Shown here: in pieces, positions 1-8,400 of the stretch | How positions within the stretch are numbered: the first letter of the stretch is position 1 | How the letters are laid out: every line of letters begins with the position of its first letter | Source of the DNA: an uncultured Actinomycetes bacterium | GTDB taxonomy: Bacteria > Actinomycetota > Acidimicrobiia > Acidimicrobiales > RAAP-2 | Assembly (NCBI GenBank): GCA_903825895.1 | Contig: CAIKCI010000011.1 | Coordinates: 1 to 64,000 of the forward strand | Direction of reading: 5' to 3' | Length of the DNA: 64,000 nucleotides | Notes under the pieces: generated by a model | Databases searched by the model: none | What the model was told of the DNA's origin: nothing | Seen by the model: only the letters and a program-made list of their open reading frames with translations | Program-made: the position numbers and the translations under genes

Positions 1-662
1 AGGCTCCAGCCAAGAAAGCTCCAGCCAAGAAGGCTCCAGCCAAGAAGGCTCCAGCCAAGAAAGCTCCGGCCAAAAAGGCTCCAGCTAAAAAGGCCATCGT
101 AAAGAAGGCTCCAGCCAAAAAGGCTCCAGCCAAGAAAGCTCCGGCCAAAAAGGCTCCAGCTAAAAAGGCCATCGTAAAGAAGGCTCCAGCCAAAAAGGCT
201 CCGGCCAAGGCGGCTCCCGTGGCGAAGGCTCCTGTGGTCAAAAAACCAGCAGCGCCCGTTGCCCCGAAGATCAGCCCTTATGCGAAGGACGAGAAGTTCA
301 TTGCCAAGATCAAACTAATTATTGCTGAACTCAAGCAAGAAAAAGAGATACAGAAGAAGTGGCTCATCGCAGAGGCCGAAGAGATTGTCGCCGAAGACTC
401 AAGTGGTCCCCGAGAGGTTCAGTTCGACGACGAGTCTGGTGAAGGAGCGAATGCAGCTGTTGATCGAGAGCGAGACCTGGCGTTAGCGAGCAAGCTTCAA
501 GAGGAGATTGACGAGCTGAACGATGCCCTTCGTCGCATCAGGGTTAAGCGCTATGGCCTATGCGAAAAGTGCTTCAAGCCAATTCCTAAAGCTCGCTTAG
601 AGGCGATGCCGTTTGCTCACGTTGACGTGACGTGCGCCACACCGAGCCTCAGTCGTTTTTGA
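1..662 (+). CDS. DksA/TraR-type zinc-finger protein with lysine-rich repeat tail (5' end missing)
   Basis: The reading frame is open from base 3, so the true start lies upstream; 219 residues are visible. Residues 1-80 are a low-complexity tail of five-residue APAKK units, with AIVKK variants, resembling histone H1-like tails. Residues 95-185 are charged and helical, typical of the coiled-coil part of DksA/TraR proteins. Near the end is a DksA-like finger: CEKC at 187-190, then DVTC at 208-211. By family spacing the third zinc ligand, usually Cys, is Asp208. Proteins of this family bind RNA polymerase through its secondary channel; a nucleoid or DNA-binding role for the basic tail is inference. 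Its 3' end overlaps lspA by 31 bases, so the two are probably cotranscribed. Confidence 0.8.
   Translation, partial: APAKKAPAKKAPAKKAPAKKAPAKKAPAKKAIVKKAPAKKAPAKKAPAKKAPAKKAIVKKAPAKKAPAKAAPVAKAPVVKKPAAPVAPKISPYAKDEKFIAKIKLIIAELKQEKEIQKKWLIAEAEEIVAEDSSGPREVQFDDESGEGANAAVDRERDLALASKLQEEIDELNDALRRIRVKRYGLCEKCFKPIPKARLEAMPFAHVDVTCATPSLSRF
3..212 (+). repeat. 15-bp tandem repeat coding for APAKK units, with a 75-bp higher-order period
   Basis: Fourteen consecutive 15-bp units encode APAKK or close variants (AIVKK at units 7 and 12, APAKA at unit 14). Units 5-9 and 10-14 repeat almost identically, giving a 75-bp super-period that starts near 61 and again near 136. The near-identity at the DNA level suggests recent duplication. 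The array probably continues upstream of the window. Confidence 0.9.
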
Positions 663-1159
663 GCGAGACGGCACGCAGGGCGGCGCAGCGGTCGTGGTCG
701 TGGGTGCCGCTTTTTGTTGGTGCAGCCGTCCTGGCCTTCGATCAGATTTCGAAGTCGTTGGCGATCCACTATCTCAGTGACTCACCCCATCATCTGCTTG
801 GCCCACTGGGTTTTGGCCTTACCTACAACACAGGATCTGCGTTTTCGCTGTTCTCAGGCTCTTCGATCCTCCTGAGCGTTATCGACGTTGCGCTTTTGAT
901 CGTCTTGGTCGTGGTGGGGTGCCGATCGAAGCAGCGGATTATCCAAATTGGCCTCGGTCTCATGATTGGTGGGGCTGTGGGCAATCTTTGCGATCGATTG
1001 GTTCGCCACCATGGAAGAGGGGTAGTGGACTTCATTACCCTGTCTCACTGGCCCACCTTCAATCTGGCGGATAGCGCCATTGATTTGGGCGTTATCGTCG
1101 TGATTATCGGATTGCTCTTCCAGCAGCGATCTTCCCAACGAGAATCGAGCAACGTGTGA
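632..1159 (+). CDS. lspA: Lipoprotein signal peptidase (signal peptidase II)
   Basis: This integral membrane aspartyl protease cleaves the signal peptide of prolipoproteins after lipid attachment to the +1 cysteine. All family motifs are visible: FDQISK in the first membrane segment, NTGSAFS, GNLCDR with catalytic Asp at about residue 121, and FNLAD with the second catalytic Asp at about 147. Four hydrophobic segments and a 175-residue length fit the family. The start is a GTG inside the preceding gene; an in-frame TTG at 659, overlapping that gene's stop codon, is a reasonable alternative. The stop overlaps the rluD start as GTGA, implying translational coupling. A likely substrate is the lipoprotein encoded at 22386. 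Confidence 0.95.
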   Translation: MRHTEPQSFLSETARRAAQRSWSWVPLFVGAAVLAFDQISKSLAIHYLSDSPHHLLGPLGFGLTYNTGSAFSLFSGSSILLSVIDVALLIVLVVVGCRSKQRIIQIGLGLMIGGAVGNLCDRLVRHHGRGVVDFITLSHWPTFNLADSAIDLGVIVVIIGLLFQQRSSQRESSNV

Positions 1160-2160
1160 CTGAGGAGTTTGAAGAAATTCCCGTGGTGGTGGTTGACGAC
1201 GATGATGAGATTCTCGACGTGCAAGCGCCAGCTCTGCTTGATGGGATGCGGGTTGACCGAGCAATCGCTCATCTGACCGGACTTTCCCGCTCCGAAGTCG
1301 TTCGTATGATCGATCAAGGCGATGTCCGCATCAATGGATCAGTGGTAGCCAAACCATCAACAGTGCTCTCGTCCGGTGCGCAGATTGAAGCGACACTTCC
1401 CGTCGACTCCGACGGCTCGGTTGCTCCAGATCCCGAAGTGGCCATTGAGGTTCTCCTTGAAGACGACGGGTTTCTTGTGTTGAATAAGTCATTTGAACTT
1501 GTGGTCCATCCCGGAGCTGGAAACCGACGGGGCACGCTCATTGCTGGCGTGCTCGCCGCCTACCCGGAGATGGCCGCTCTTCCGCTGAACGGTTTTGGAG
1601 AGCCTGCGCGCCCCGGTGTGGTCCATCGACTCGACAAAGGGACGTCAGGGTTGTTGGTCGTTGCACGAACGCCCGAAGCATTTGTGTCGCTGAGTGAACA
1701 GATCGGGAGCCACGACGTGGTGCGCCGCTATATTGGCATTGTCGAGGGCTACGTTGAGTCCCCCCGGGGTCTCGTTGACGCTCCCATTGGACGTTCCGCA
1801 ACCTCTCCCACGAAGATGGCTATTCGGCCCGATGGTCGTGACGCTCGCACGCATTATGAAGTTCTCGCCAGATTGGAAGAGCCAACGCGAACGGTGGTGG
1901 GATTAACGCTTGAGACTGGGCGGACCCACCAGATACGAGTCCACATGGCCGCCATCGGCCACGCAATTGTGAATGACCCTCGTTATGGTCAGCGCAACGA
2001 ACGTCGACTCAATCATGATCGGCTCGCGCTTCACGCTGGACGCTTAGCATTCGAACACCCCATGACAAAAGAAAGCGTGGTCGTCATTGCCCCTGTCCCG
2101 CGGGACCTCAAATTGCTTGGTGGCGCTGGTGAAGCGACGACGTGGCTGGAGAAGGCTTAG
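1156..2160 (+). CDS. rluD: RluA/RluD-family pseudouridine synthase
   Basis: The enzyme isomerises uridines to pseudouridine in RNA; the RluD subgroup acts on 23S rRNA helix 69. The protein has an N-terminal S4 RNA-binding domain (about residues 28-80, with RINGSVV) and the catalytic domain with HRLDKGTSGL, whose Asp at about 160 is the nucleophile. Length (334) is normal. lspA followed by rluD is a widespread bacterial pair. Exact rRNA target cannot be told from sequence, so RluD is the best family name rather than proof of position. The stop codon interlocks by four bases with that of the convergent sigma factor gene. Confidence 0.92.
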   Translation: MTEEFEEIPVVVVDDDDEILDVQAPALLDGMRVDRAIAHLTGLSRSEVVRMIDQGDVRINGSVVAKPSTVLSSGAQIEATLPVDSDGSVAPDPEVAIEVLLEDDGFLVLNKSFELVVHPGAGNRRGTLIAGVLAAYPEMAALPLNGFGEPARPGVVHRLDKGTSGLLVVARTPEAFVSLSEQIGSHDVVRRYIGIVEGYVESPRGLVDAPIGRSATSPTKMAIRPDGRDARTHYEVLARLEEPTRTVVGLTLETGRTHQIRVHMAAIGHAIVNDPRYGQRNERRLNHDRLALHAGRLAFEHPMTKESVVVIAPVPRDLKLLGGAGEATTWLEKA

Positions 2161-3008
2161 ACCTCTGCGCGAATTGCTGTGACGGCTCCGTCACGTTGTA
2201 ACGCTGCCAATCCTTCGGCCTCAGCACGGCGGACTCTGCGTACGCCGACCCCCAATGCATCTGCGGTGGCCTGAAGTGAAGCAGGCGGGGATCCATCAAG
2301 ACCAAAGCGCTTCTTGATGACATCACGCTGAAGGTCGTCTAGTTGCTCGACGGCACTATTGAGACGGTCGTCGACCATGCTCTGTTCAACGTCACCGACC
2401 CAGTCCGTTTGGTCTGGGGCGACAAGGTCACCAAGCACCGTTGAGGAGTCTGAATTTGCAGGCTGGTCCAAACTTGCGCTGACCCCCGCAATGTTTTCGA
2501 GATTCCGACGTTCCTTCGTCGTCATGCCCGTTGCTTCGTTGAGTTCGTCATCGGAAGGGCGGCGACCAAGGAGGCCGATAAGTTCAGCGTTGGCTGCGTC
2601 GATGCGCTGGAGCTGTTCACCAACCTCTAAGGGAATTCGAATGGTGCGACCGTGCTGCTGAACAGCTCGCTGAAGTGATTGACGTATCCACCACGTGGCG
2701 TAGGTAGAGAATTTGAATCCTCGCTCCCAGTCAAATTTTTCTACCGCCCGCAACAGTCCAAAGGTTCCCTCCTGGACCAGGTCAACTAGTTCAACACCAC
2801 GATCTTGATAACGACGGGCCCAGTGGAGTACGAGACGAAGGTTTGCTGCCACCATCTGTTTCTTCGCCTCGTCGTCACCTGTGGCGACACGCTTGGCGAG
2901 TGCCACCTGCTCGTCGTAGTCAGGCATTGGATATCGGTCAAGGTCTCGCAGGAGGAGGCCGAGGCTGTCGGCCTGGGGGCTACTGGGTGAACGGCGGGGG
3001 GTGCTCAT
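2157..3008 (-). CDS. RNA polymerase sigma-70 family factor (group 2-like)
   Basis: The 283-residue protein contains region 1.2/2.1 (VALAKRVATGDDEAK, NLRLVL), region 2.3-2.4 (FKFSTYATWWIRQSL), region 3 and a region 4 helix-turn-helix near the C-terminus. The long region 1.1 of primary sigma factors is missing, which fits a group 2 alternative factor. The ATG at 3008 is chosen because AAGGAG lies seven to eight bases upstream; a longer in-frame start at 3038 has no such site. Residues after region 4 end in a short charged tail. Which promoters it recognises is unknown. A candidate -10 lies about 107 bases upstream of the start. Confidence 0.9.
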   Translation of the reverse strand: MSTPRRSPSSPQADSLGLLLRDLDRYPMPDYDEQVALAKRVATGDDEAKKQMVAANLRLVLHWARRYQDRGVELVDLVQEGTFGLLRAVEKFDWERGFKFSTYATWWIRQSLQRAVQQHGRTIRIPLEVGEQLQRIDAANAELIGLLGRRPSDDELNEATGMTTKERRNLENIAGVSASLDQPANSDSSTVLGDLVAPDQTDWVGDVEQSMVDDRLNSAVEQLDDLQRDVIKKRFGLDGSPPASLQATADALGVGVRRVRRAEAEGLAALQRDGAVTAIRAEV

Positions 3009-3114
3009 GATGCGACTCCTTGACTTCGTCGGTTCCAAAGTGCCGAGAAGGCCTTGACCTTGCCCCCCTACAAAGCAAGTCGACCTCAGTGCTCAGGAAA
3101 TTGAACCTGTGGTA

Positions 3115-3120
3115 GTTATA
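3115..3120 (-). promoter_or_regulatory. Candidate -10 element for the sigma factor gene
   Basis: On the minus strand the hexamer reads TATAAC in an AT-rich block, about 107 bases before the sigma factor start, leaving a leader of roughly 100 bases. No convincing -35 is seen at 16-18 bases. The leader ends with a good AAGGAG site. Confidence 0.35.
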
Positions 3121-3141
3121 ACATTTCTGGAGTCACAAATA

Positions 3142-3157
3142 TTCCACATTTTGTGAA
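3142..3157. promoter_or_regulatory. Near-palindrome between the Rrf2 gene and the sigma factor gene
   Basis: The 16-base stretch TTCCACATTTTGTGAA is almost self-complementary around its T-rich centre, with one extra base on the left arm. It lies about 20 bases upstream of the candidate -10 of the sigma gene and downstream of the Rrf2 gene stop. It could be an operator, but chance in an AT-rich spacer is not excluded. Confidence 0.25.
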
Positions 3158-3199
3158 CGAAATGTTAAATCTTCTCAGTCCTCAGAAAAGAGGCCGTAA

Positions 3200-3646
3200 C
3201 TAAGCCAAAATGGCGCCCGACGGCTTTTTGCCACGAGATCGCTCAGCCATATCGGACAAGGTCACCGATTGAAGTTCTCCCCGGATTTTTTCACCGACTT
3301 CAGCCCAAACGCCCAACAAGATGCACTGACCTTCATGGTCACATGCTCCATTCTCATGAGGCTCGCCGAAGTCGCCGGCTACGATCGGCCCGTCAACCGC
3401 CGAGATGATCTGGGCCAAGGTGATCTCATCAGGGGATCGAGCCAAGACGTAGCCGCCACCCACGCCACGCTTTGAGCGAACAAGGCCTGCGCCTTTGAGG
3501 GCCAGCAGGATCTGCTCGAGGTAGGGCTGGGGGAGGCCTGTTCGCTCGGCGATATCTTTCACCGAGGTTGGCGTGGAAGTTGCCCCATGGAGCGTGAGCG
3601 ACAAGAGCGCTCTCGACGCGTAGTCGCCACGGGTTGAAACCTTCAC
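3200..3646 (-). CDS. Rrf2-family transcriptional regulator
   Basis: A 148-residue winged-helix protein with the family start (KVSTRGDYASRAL), the recognition helix around TGLPQPYLEQIL, and the wing SKRGVGGGYVLAR. IscR/NsrR-type members carry three cysteines for an Fe-S cluster. Here the ligand loop shows only two, in ACDHEGQC, so cluster binding is uncertain. The start is set at GTG 3646, which gives the usual MKVSTRG beginning and lies seven bases after a TAGCAT hexamer; GTG 3652 is also possible and would add a cysteine at residue 2. It is divergent from the phosphodiesterase-like gene at 3700, and the two share a 53-base spacer. Confidence 0.88.
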   Translation of the reverse strand: MKVSTRGDYASRALLSLTLHGATSTPTSVKDIAERTGLPQPYLEQILLALKGAGLVRSKRGVGGGYVLARSPDEITLAQIISAVDGPIVAGDFGEPHENGACDHEGQCILLGVWAEVGEKIRGELQSVTLSDMAERSRGKKPSGAILA

Positions 3647-3653
3647 GCACACG

Positions 3654-3659
3654 ATGCTA
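3654..3659 (-). promoter_or_regulatory. Candidate -10 for a leaderless Rrf2-gene transcript
   Basis: Minus-strand hexamer TAGCAT, seven bases before GTG 3646. No Shine-Dalgarno sequence precedes this start, which fits leaderless translation. Confidence 0.45.
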
Positions 3660-3687
3660 CCCGGATGCCCTCCCTCTCGGTTGATCG

Positions 3688-3693
3688 TAGGAT
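3688..3693 (+). promoter_or_regulatory. Candidate -10 for a leaderless transcript of the gene at 3700
   Basis: Hexamer TAGGAT lies six bases before ATG 3700, placing the expected transcription start at or next to the A of the start codon. The opposing -10 of the Rrf2 gene is only 28 bases away, so the two promoters must overlap upstream. Confidence 0.5.
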
Positions 3694-3699
3694 TCGTCT

Positions 3700-4806
3700 A
3701 TGGAGCCCACCCCAATCATCCCCGACTACCACGGGAGGTGTCTGACGCGCCTCCTCGGCGTGGTGGGACGCCAGTCGGGAGCAATAGACGATCACTTCAG
3801 CGACCTTGGAGAGGCTCTCCAAGGGTCCTCAGCCACCGTTCTGGTCATCTTGGATGGTCTCGGAGCAGGCCAACTCGACGATCGGACAGAAGTGGCACCA
3901 TTGCTGGCGGCGGGAAGATTGGCGCCCGTCATGTCCGTTGCCCCTTCTACGACCGTGACAGCGTTAACGAGTTTGTCGACCGGAGCTGCGCCGGGGAGCC
4001 ATGGCCTCGTCGGCTACCGCTTCGCCATGGATAACGCCATTCTCCAAGCCTTACAGTGGAAAGTAGATGGCCGTGATGCCCAGCAGCGCTTCGTTCCCGA
4101 AGTGGTGTGCCGGGCAACTCCCCTGATGCGTCGAGGGGGCACCGGCGTGCCGTATGTGGCAGAGAAACGATTCGAAACGAGTGGCTTCACCAAAGCGCAC
4201 CTCACGGGCTCCACCTTTGTACCCTTTGGCGACCCTGAAGAGATCGGTACCTTGGTCGAGCGTGCGCTCGTTGATCATGCCTTTGTCGTGGTCTATCTCG
4301 ACGCGATCGACAAAACAGCGCACCAATACGGTCTCGAACTTCAATTTGATCAGGCACTTTCAAGTTGTGAAGCGACGATCAATGACCTGCGTCGACGCCT
4401 TCACGCCGATGTGGCCATCGTGGTAACCGCTGATCACGGCCAAGTCGATGTCGGCCCCACAACGGTCACCATGACCCCGGCTACGCTCTCGCTCGTTAAC
4501 TTCATGAGTGGCGAGGGTCGCTTTCGCTGGCTGCACGCTCACCCAGAACAGCGAACGACGCTTCTCGAGAGGGTGAGTAATGAACTCCAGGATTCTTGCT
4601 GGGTCTACTCAAGACGCCAAGCGATTTCTTTGGGGCTCTTTGGCGAGGTAGACGATGACGTCAATGATCGATTTGGCGACGTTGCAGTGATCCCGTTTCT
4701 CGATCAGTTCGTGCCTGATCCAACGGAGAAAAAAGAGCACAGGATGCGCTCTCGTCACGGTTCGCTTACTGAAGCGGAGATGTGGGTGCCGCTCGTCGTC
4801 CTTTAG
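3700..4806 (+). CDS. Type I phosphodiesterase / nucleotide pyrophosphatase-like enzyme (alkaline phosphatase superfamily)
   Basis: The 368-residue protein shows the metal-binding and nucleophile motifs of the alkaline phosphatase superfamily: VLVILDGLG near residue 48, the Thr-rich nucleophile segment PSTTVTALTSL near 80-90, YLDAIDKTAHQYG near 200, VTADHGQVD near 245 and a C-terminal RHGSL. These are the expected two-metal ligands (Asp, Thr, Asp, His, Asp, His, His). No signal peptide is seen, so it is probably cytoplasmic. Substrate is not predictable: nucleotide pyrophosphates, phosphonates or phosphodiesters are all known for the family. It is followed 39 bases later by the proteasome activator gene, which has its own candidate promoter. 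Confidence 0.85.
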   Translation: MEPTPIIPDYHGRCLTRLLGVVGRQSGAIDDHFSDLGEALQGSSATVLVILDGLGAGQLDDRTEVAPLLAAGRLAPVMSVAPSTTVTALTSLSTGAAPGSHGLVGYRFAMDNAILQALQWKVDGRDAQQRFVPEVVCRATPLMRRGGTGVPYVAEKRFETSGFTKAHLTGSTFVPFGDPEEIGTLVERALVDHAFVVVYLDAIDKTAHQYGLELQFDQALSSCEATINDLRRRLHADVAIVVTADHGQVDVGPTTVTMTPATLSLVNFMSGEGRFRWLHAHPEQRTTLLERVSNELQDSCWVYSRRQAISLGLFGEVDDDVNDRFGDVAVIPFLDQFVPDPTEKKEHRMRSRHGSLTEAEMWVPLVVL

Positions 4807-4833
4807 GGATTGTCGCAGCGTCCGAGAAGGTGG

Positions 4834-4839
4834 CATTAT
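4834..4839 (+). promoter_or_regulatory. Candidate -10 for a leaderless bpa transcript
   Basis: Hexamer CATTAT lies six bases before ATG 4846, matching the spacing seen at many other starts in this window. No Shine-Dalgarno sequence is present. Confidence 0.4.
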
Positions 4840-4845
4840 CTAGAG

Positions 4846-5328
4846 ATGAGCGAACAGTCCAAGTCTGAAGTCATTGCCCCTGATGCCATTTTGCCAGCGG
4901 AGCAGAGCGATGGAGAAGGACCAGCCAAAGAGTCTGTTGAAGAGCCAGCCAAGGTCATGCGTATTGGCACGATGGTGAAGCAACTTCTTGAAGAGGTTCG
5001 TGCTGCACCCCTCGATGAGGCGGGTCGGGACCGACTCAAGCAGATCTACGCCACATCGGTCGCCGAACTTTCGAGTGGTCTCTCTCCAGACCTTCAGGAA
5101 GAACTGGCCAAGATGGCCCCTCCGTTCGATGAGGGAACCCCCACCACGTCAGAGTTGCGGATCGCCCAAGCGCAGTTGGTGGGTTGGCTCGAAGGACTGT
5201 TCCATGGAATCCAGGCAGCCCTGATGGCCCAACAAATGGCGGCGAGAAGTCAGCTTGATCAAATGCGCCAGCCCGGCCTGTCCGAAGGCAACGATGGCGA
5301 TGGGGTTCGTCCAGGCACCTACCTTTGA
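4846..5328 (+). CDS. bpa: Bacterial proteasome activator Bpa/PafE
   Basis: Bpa (PafE) forms an ATP-independent dodecameric ring that docks on the 20S proteasome and feeds it unfolded proteins. The 160-residue protein carries the diagnostic helices: KVMRIGTMVKQLLEEVRAAP (about residues 36-55), LRIAQAQLVGWLEGLFHGIQ (about 110-130) and an Ala/Gln-rich stretch after it. It ends in GTYL, matching the C-terminal GQYL-type motif with penultimate tyrosine that opens the proteasome gate. The first 33 residues are acidic and probably disordered. ATG 4846 is chosen because upstream codons have no conservation and a -10-like hexamer lies six bases away. The proteasome genes themselves are not in the window. 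Confidence 0.93.
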   Translation: MSEQSKSEVIAPDAILPAEQSDGEGPAKESVEEPAKVMRIGTMVKQLLEEVRAAPLDEAGRDRLKQIYATSVAELSSGLSPDLQEELAKMAPPFDEGTPTTSELRIAQAQLVGWLEGLFHGIQAALMAQQMAARSQLDQMRQPGLSEGNDGDGVRPGTYL

Positions 5329-5440
5329 CCCAGTGAGGCCAGAGAGCGAGAGCGACGCCAGCGCGCTATCTTCGATAGTCACACCGTTGTAATTTACTCG
5401 ACTGTGCTGGAGAACCCAGACGCAGGGAAAGGTCATTTCG

Positions 5441-8400
5441 TTGTCGAAAAGTTTTACTCACCTCCACACCCATACTGAGTACTCGATGCTTGATGGAGCG
5501 TCGCGAATTGGCGAGATCGTCGAAGCGGCAGTCGCTGATGGCCAACCCGCAATTGGGATTACCGATCACGGGAATATGTACGGTGTCTTGGAGTTCTATA
5601 AGGCCTGCCGAGAAGCCGGGATCAACCCTGTTATTGGCACCGAGGCCTACATGGCCGGAGAGTCGCGTTTTGAGCGTCCGGTGCGTCGGGGAAAGATGGA
5701 TGACGGTGGGGGAGACACCGATGGTGGAACGAAGCTTTACTATCACTTGACCTTGCTGGCTGAGTCGACGCAGGGGTATAAAAATCTCCTCAAGCTCTCG
5801 TCGGCGGCCTACCTCGAGGGGTATTACTACAAGCCACGCGTTGACTGGGAGTTACTCGAGCAATATCACGAAGGGCTGATCGCCACGACCGGCTGTCTCG
5901 GTGGGGTCGTGCTCCAAGCCCTTCTCAACGGTGACGAGGCGGAGGCAAAGCGCCGAGCCGCGCGCCTGCAGGATATTTTTGGCAAGGAGAGCCTTTTCGT
6001 TGAACTCCAAGACCATGGTCTTGCAGCGCAGCGAACGACGAACCCTCAGTTGATTGAAATCGCACGGGCCATCGATGCGCCACTCATCGCCACGAATGAC
6101 AGTCATTACACTCACCGCCACGATGCCGAAGCGCATGATGCACTGCTCTGTGTTCAGACCCAGGCGATGCTTTCGGACGCCAACCGCTTTCGCTTTGAAG
6201 GAACTGAGCACTATCTCAAGAGTGCCGCCGAGATGCGTCATCTTTTTCGTGACCACGAAGAAGCCTGTGACTCGACCCTCCTGATCGCCGAGCGCGCCAA
6301 CATCGAAATTGAACTTGGCAAGCCGACCTTGCCTGAGTTCCCGGTCCCAGACAACATCAAGGGGTCGACCTATGAAGATCGCGCAGCTTTATATTTACGA
6401 GAACTCACGCTTGCTGGTGCGCAACAGCGCTACGGGGGTTCGCTGTCAACGGAAGTACAAGAGCGATTGGACTTCGAACTGAAGGTCATTAGCGACATGG
6501 GTTTCGCTGCGTACTTCCTCGTGGTCTGGGACATCATCCGTTACGCAAAAGAGCAGAAGATTCGTGTTGGGCCTGGTAGAGGGTCCGCCGCAGGGTGTTG
6601 CGTCGCGTACTGTCTGGGCATTGTTGAACTGGACCCGATTAAGTATGACCTTCTCTTTGAACGATTCTTGAACCCAGGTCGAAAGCAGATGCCTGACATT
6701 GATATGGACTTTGATGAGCGCTATCGCGGCGACATGATTCGCTACGTTGCTGATCTCTACGGCGAAGATCACGTCGCACAGATCGTGACGTTCTCAACCA
6801 TCAAGGCTCGAGCAGCGGTGCGAGATGCGGCACGAGTCTTGGGATATGGCTACAACGATGGAGACCGCGTCGCTAAGGCCATGCCACCGGTCATCATGGG
6901 CCGGGACACCCCTCTTGGTGCGTGTTTCGAAAAGACACCCGGGCTCGAGGACAGTTACGGCGCGGCCAAAGATCTGCGTACCATGTACGAGACCGATGAC
7001 GTAGCGCATCGGATCATTGATGTCGCTCGTGGATTAGAGGGCCTCCGGCGCGGCGACGGGATCCATGCCGCAGCCGTCGTGATTACCCACGAACCATTAA
7101 CCGAATATCTCCCCGTCCAGCGAAAGCCCGACTCAAGCGGAAACACTGAGAATGCGCCCATCGTCACGCAGTACGAGATGCACGGGGTGGAAGAGCTGGG
7201 TCTGTTGAAGATGGACTTTCTCGGTTTACGGAACCTATCGATCATCGAGCGTTGCCTCGATTTAGTCGAAGCGATTTCTGGAGAGCGTCCTGATATCGAC
7301 AACGTCGATCTTGACGATGACAGCGTCTTTGCCCTGTTGCGGCGAGGCGAGTCGATCGGCGTGTTCCAACTAGAAGGACGCCCGATGAGGGCCTTGATGC
7401 GGTCATTGGCACCAACGGGATTCGAAGATGTTTGCGCATTAGTCGCGCTCTATCGGCCCGGGCCGATGGCAGCCAACATGCACAACGACTATGCCGATCG
7501 AAAAAACGGTCGTAAGGCCATCACCTACGCGCACGACGACCTTGAGCCCATCTTGCAACCAACCCAAGGGTTGATGATCTACCAAGAATCCATGATGCGA
7601 GTGGCGCAAAAGTTCGCGGGCTATACCCTTGAAGAAGCTGACAATCTCCGTAAAGCCTGTGGGAAGAAGGACCGAGATCTGATTGCTGCAGAACGGGAGA
7701 AGTTCGTCGCGGGCTGCATTAAAAGTGGCTACGGCGAAGAGATTGGTACCGAACTCTTTGATGTCATCGAACCGTTCGCTGATTATGCCTTCAACAAGAG
7801 CCACTCCTATGGCTATGGCCTCGTGGCCTATCAGACAGCGTGGCTCAAAGTGCATTTCCCCGTTGAGTACATGGCGGCCTTGTTGACCTCGGTTAAAGAC
7901 GACAAAGACAAGACCGCGATCTATCTCGGGGAGTGTCGCAACATGGGTATCGATGTCATGGTTCCCGACGTCAATGCCAGTCGCGCTGAGTTTGCTCCAC
8001 CTGATGGAGCATCTGATGCTCAGCGCATTCTTTTTGGGTTAGCAGCAGTGCGCAACGTCGGGGAGTCCCTTGTTGAGCGGATCGTGAGCGAGCGAACCGC
8101 CAACGGCCCCTTTCTGGACTTCTATGACTTTGCGCGCCGAGTCGACACGATTGTCTTGAACAAACGAACCATTGAGTCGCTCATTAAAGCCGGGGCATTC
8201 GACTCGATGGGGCACCCTCGCCAAGGTTTAGCTCTGGTGGCTGACGACATCATTGAGCGCACCATTGATCGGCGCAAAGAGCGCGACCTTGGGATTTCAA
8301 CCTTGTTTGCTGCTGCCGCCCAAGACCAAGGCGACGATGACGCGGACTGGGAGGGCACGACGGTCATCATCCCAGACAAAGAGTTTGAAAAGACCACCAA

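Noticed and set aside
1-212. Possible CRISPR or satellite array from the repeats at the window start
   Set aside because: The units are in-frame, 15 bp long and encode APAKK without spacers, so they are part of the coding sequence.
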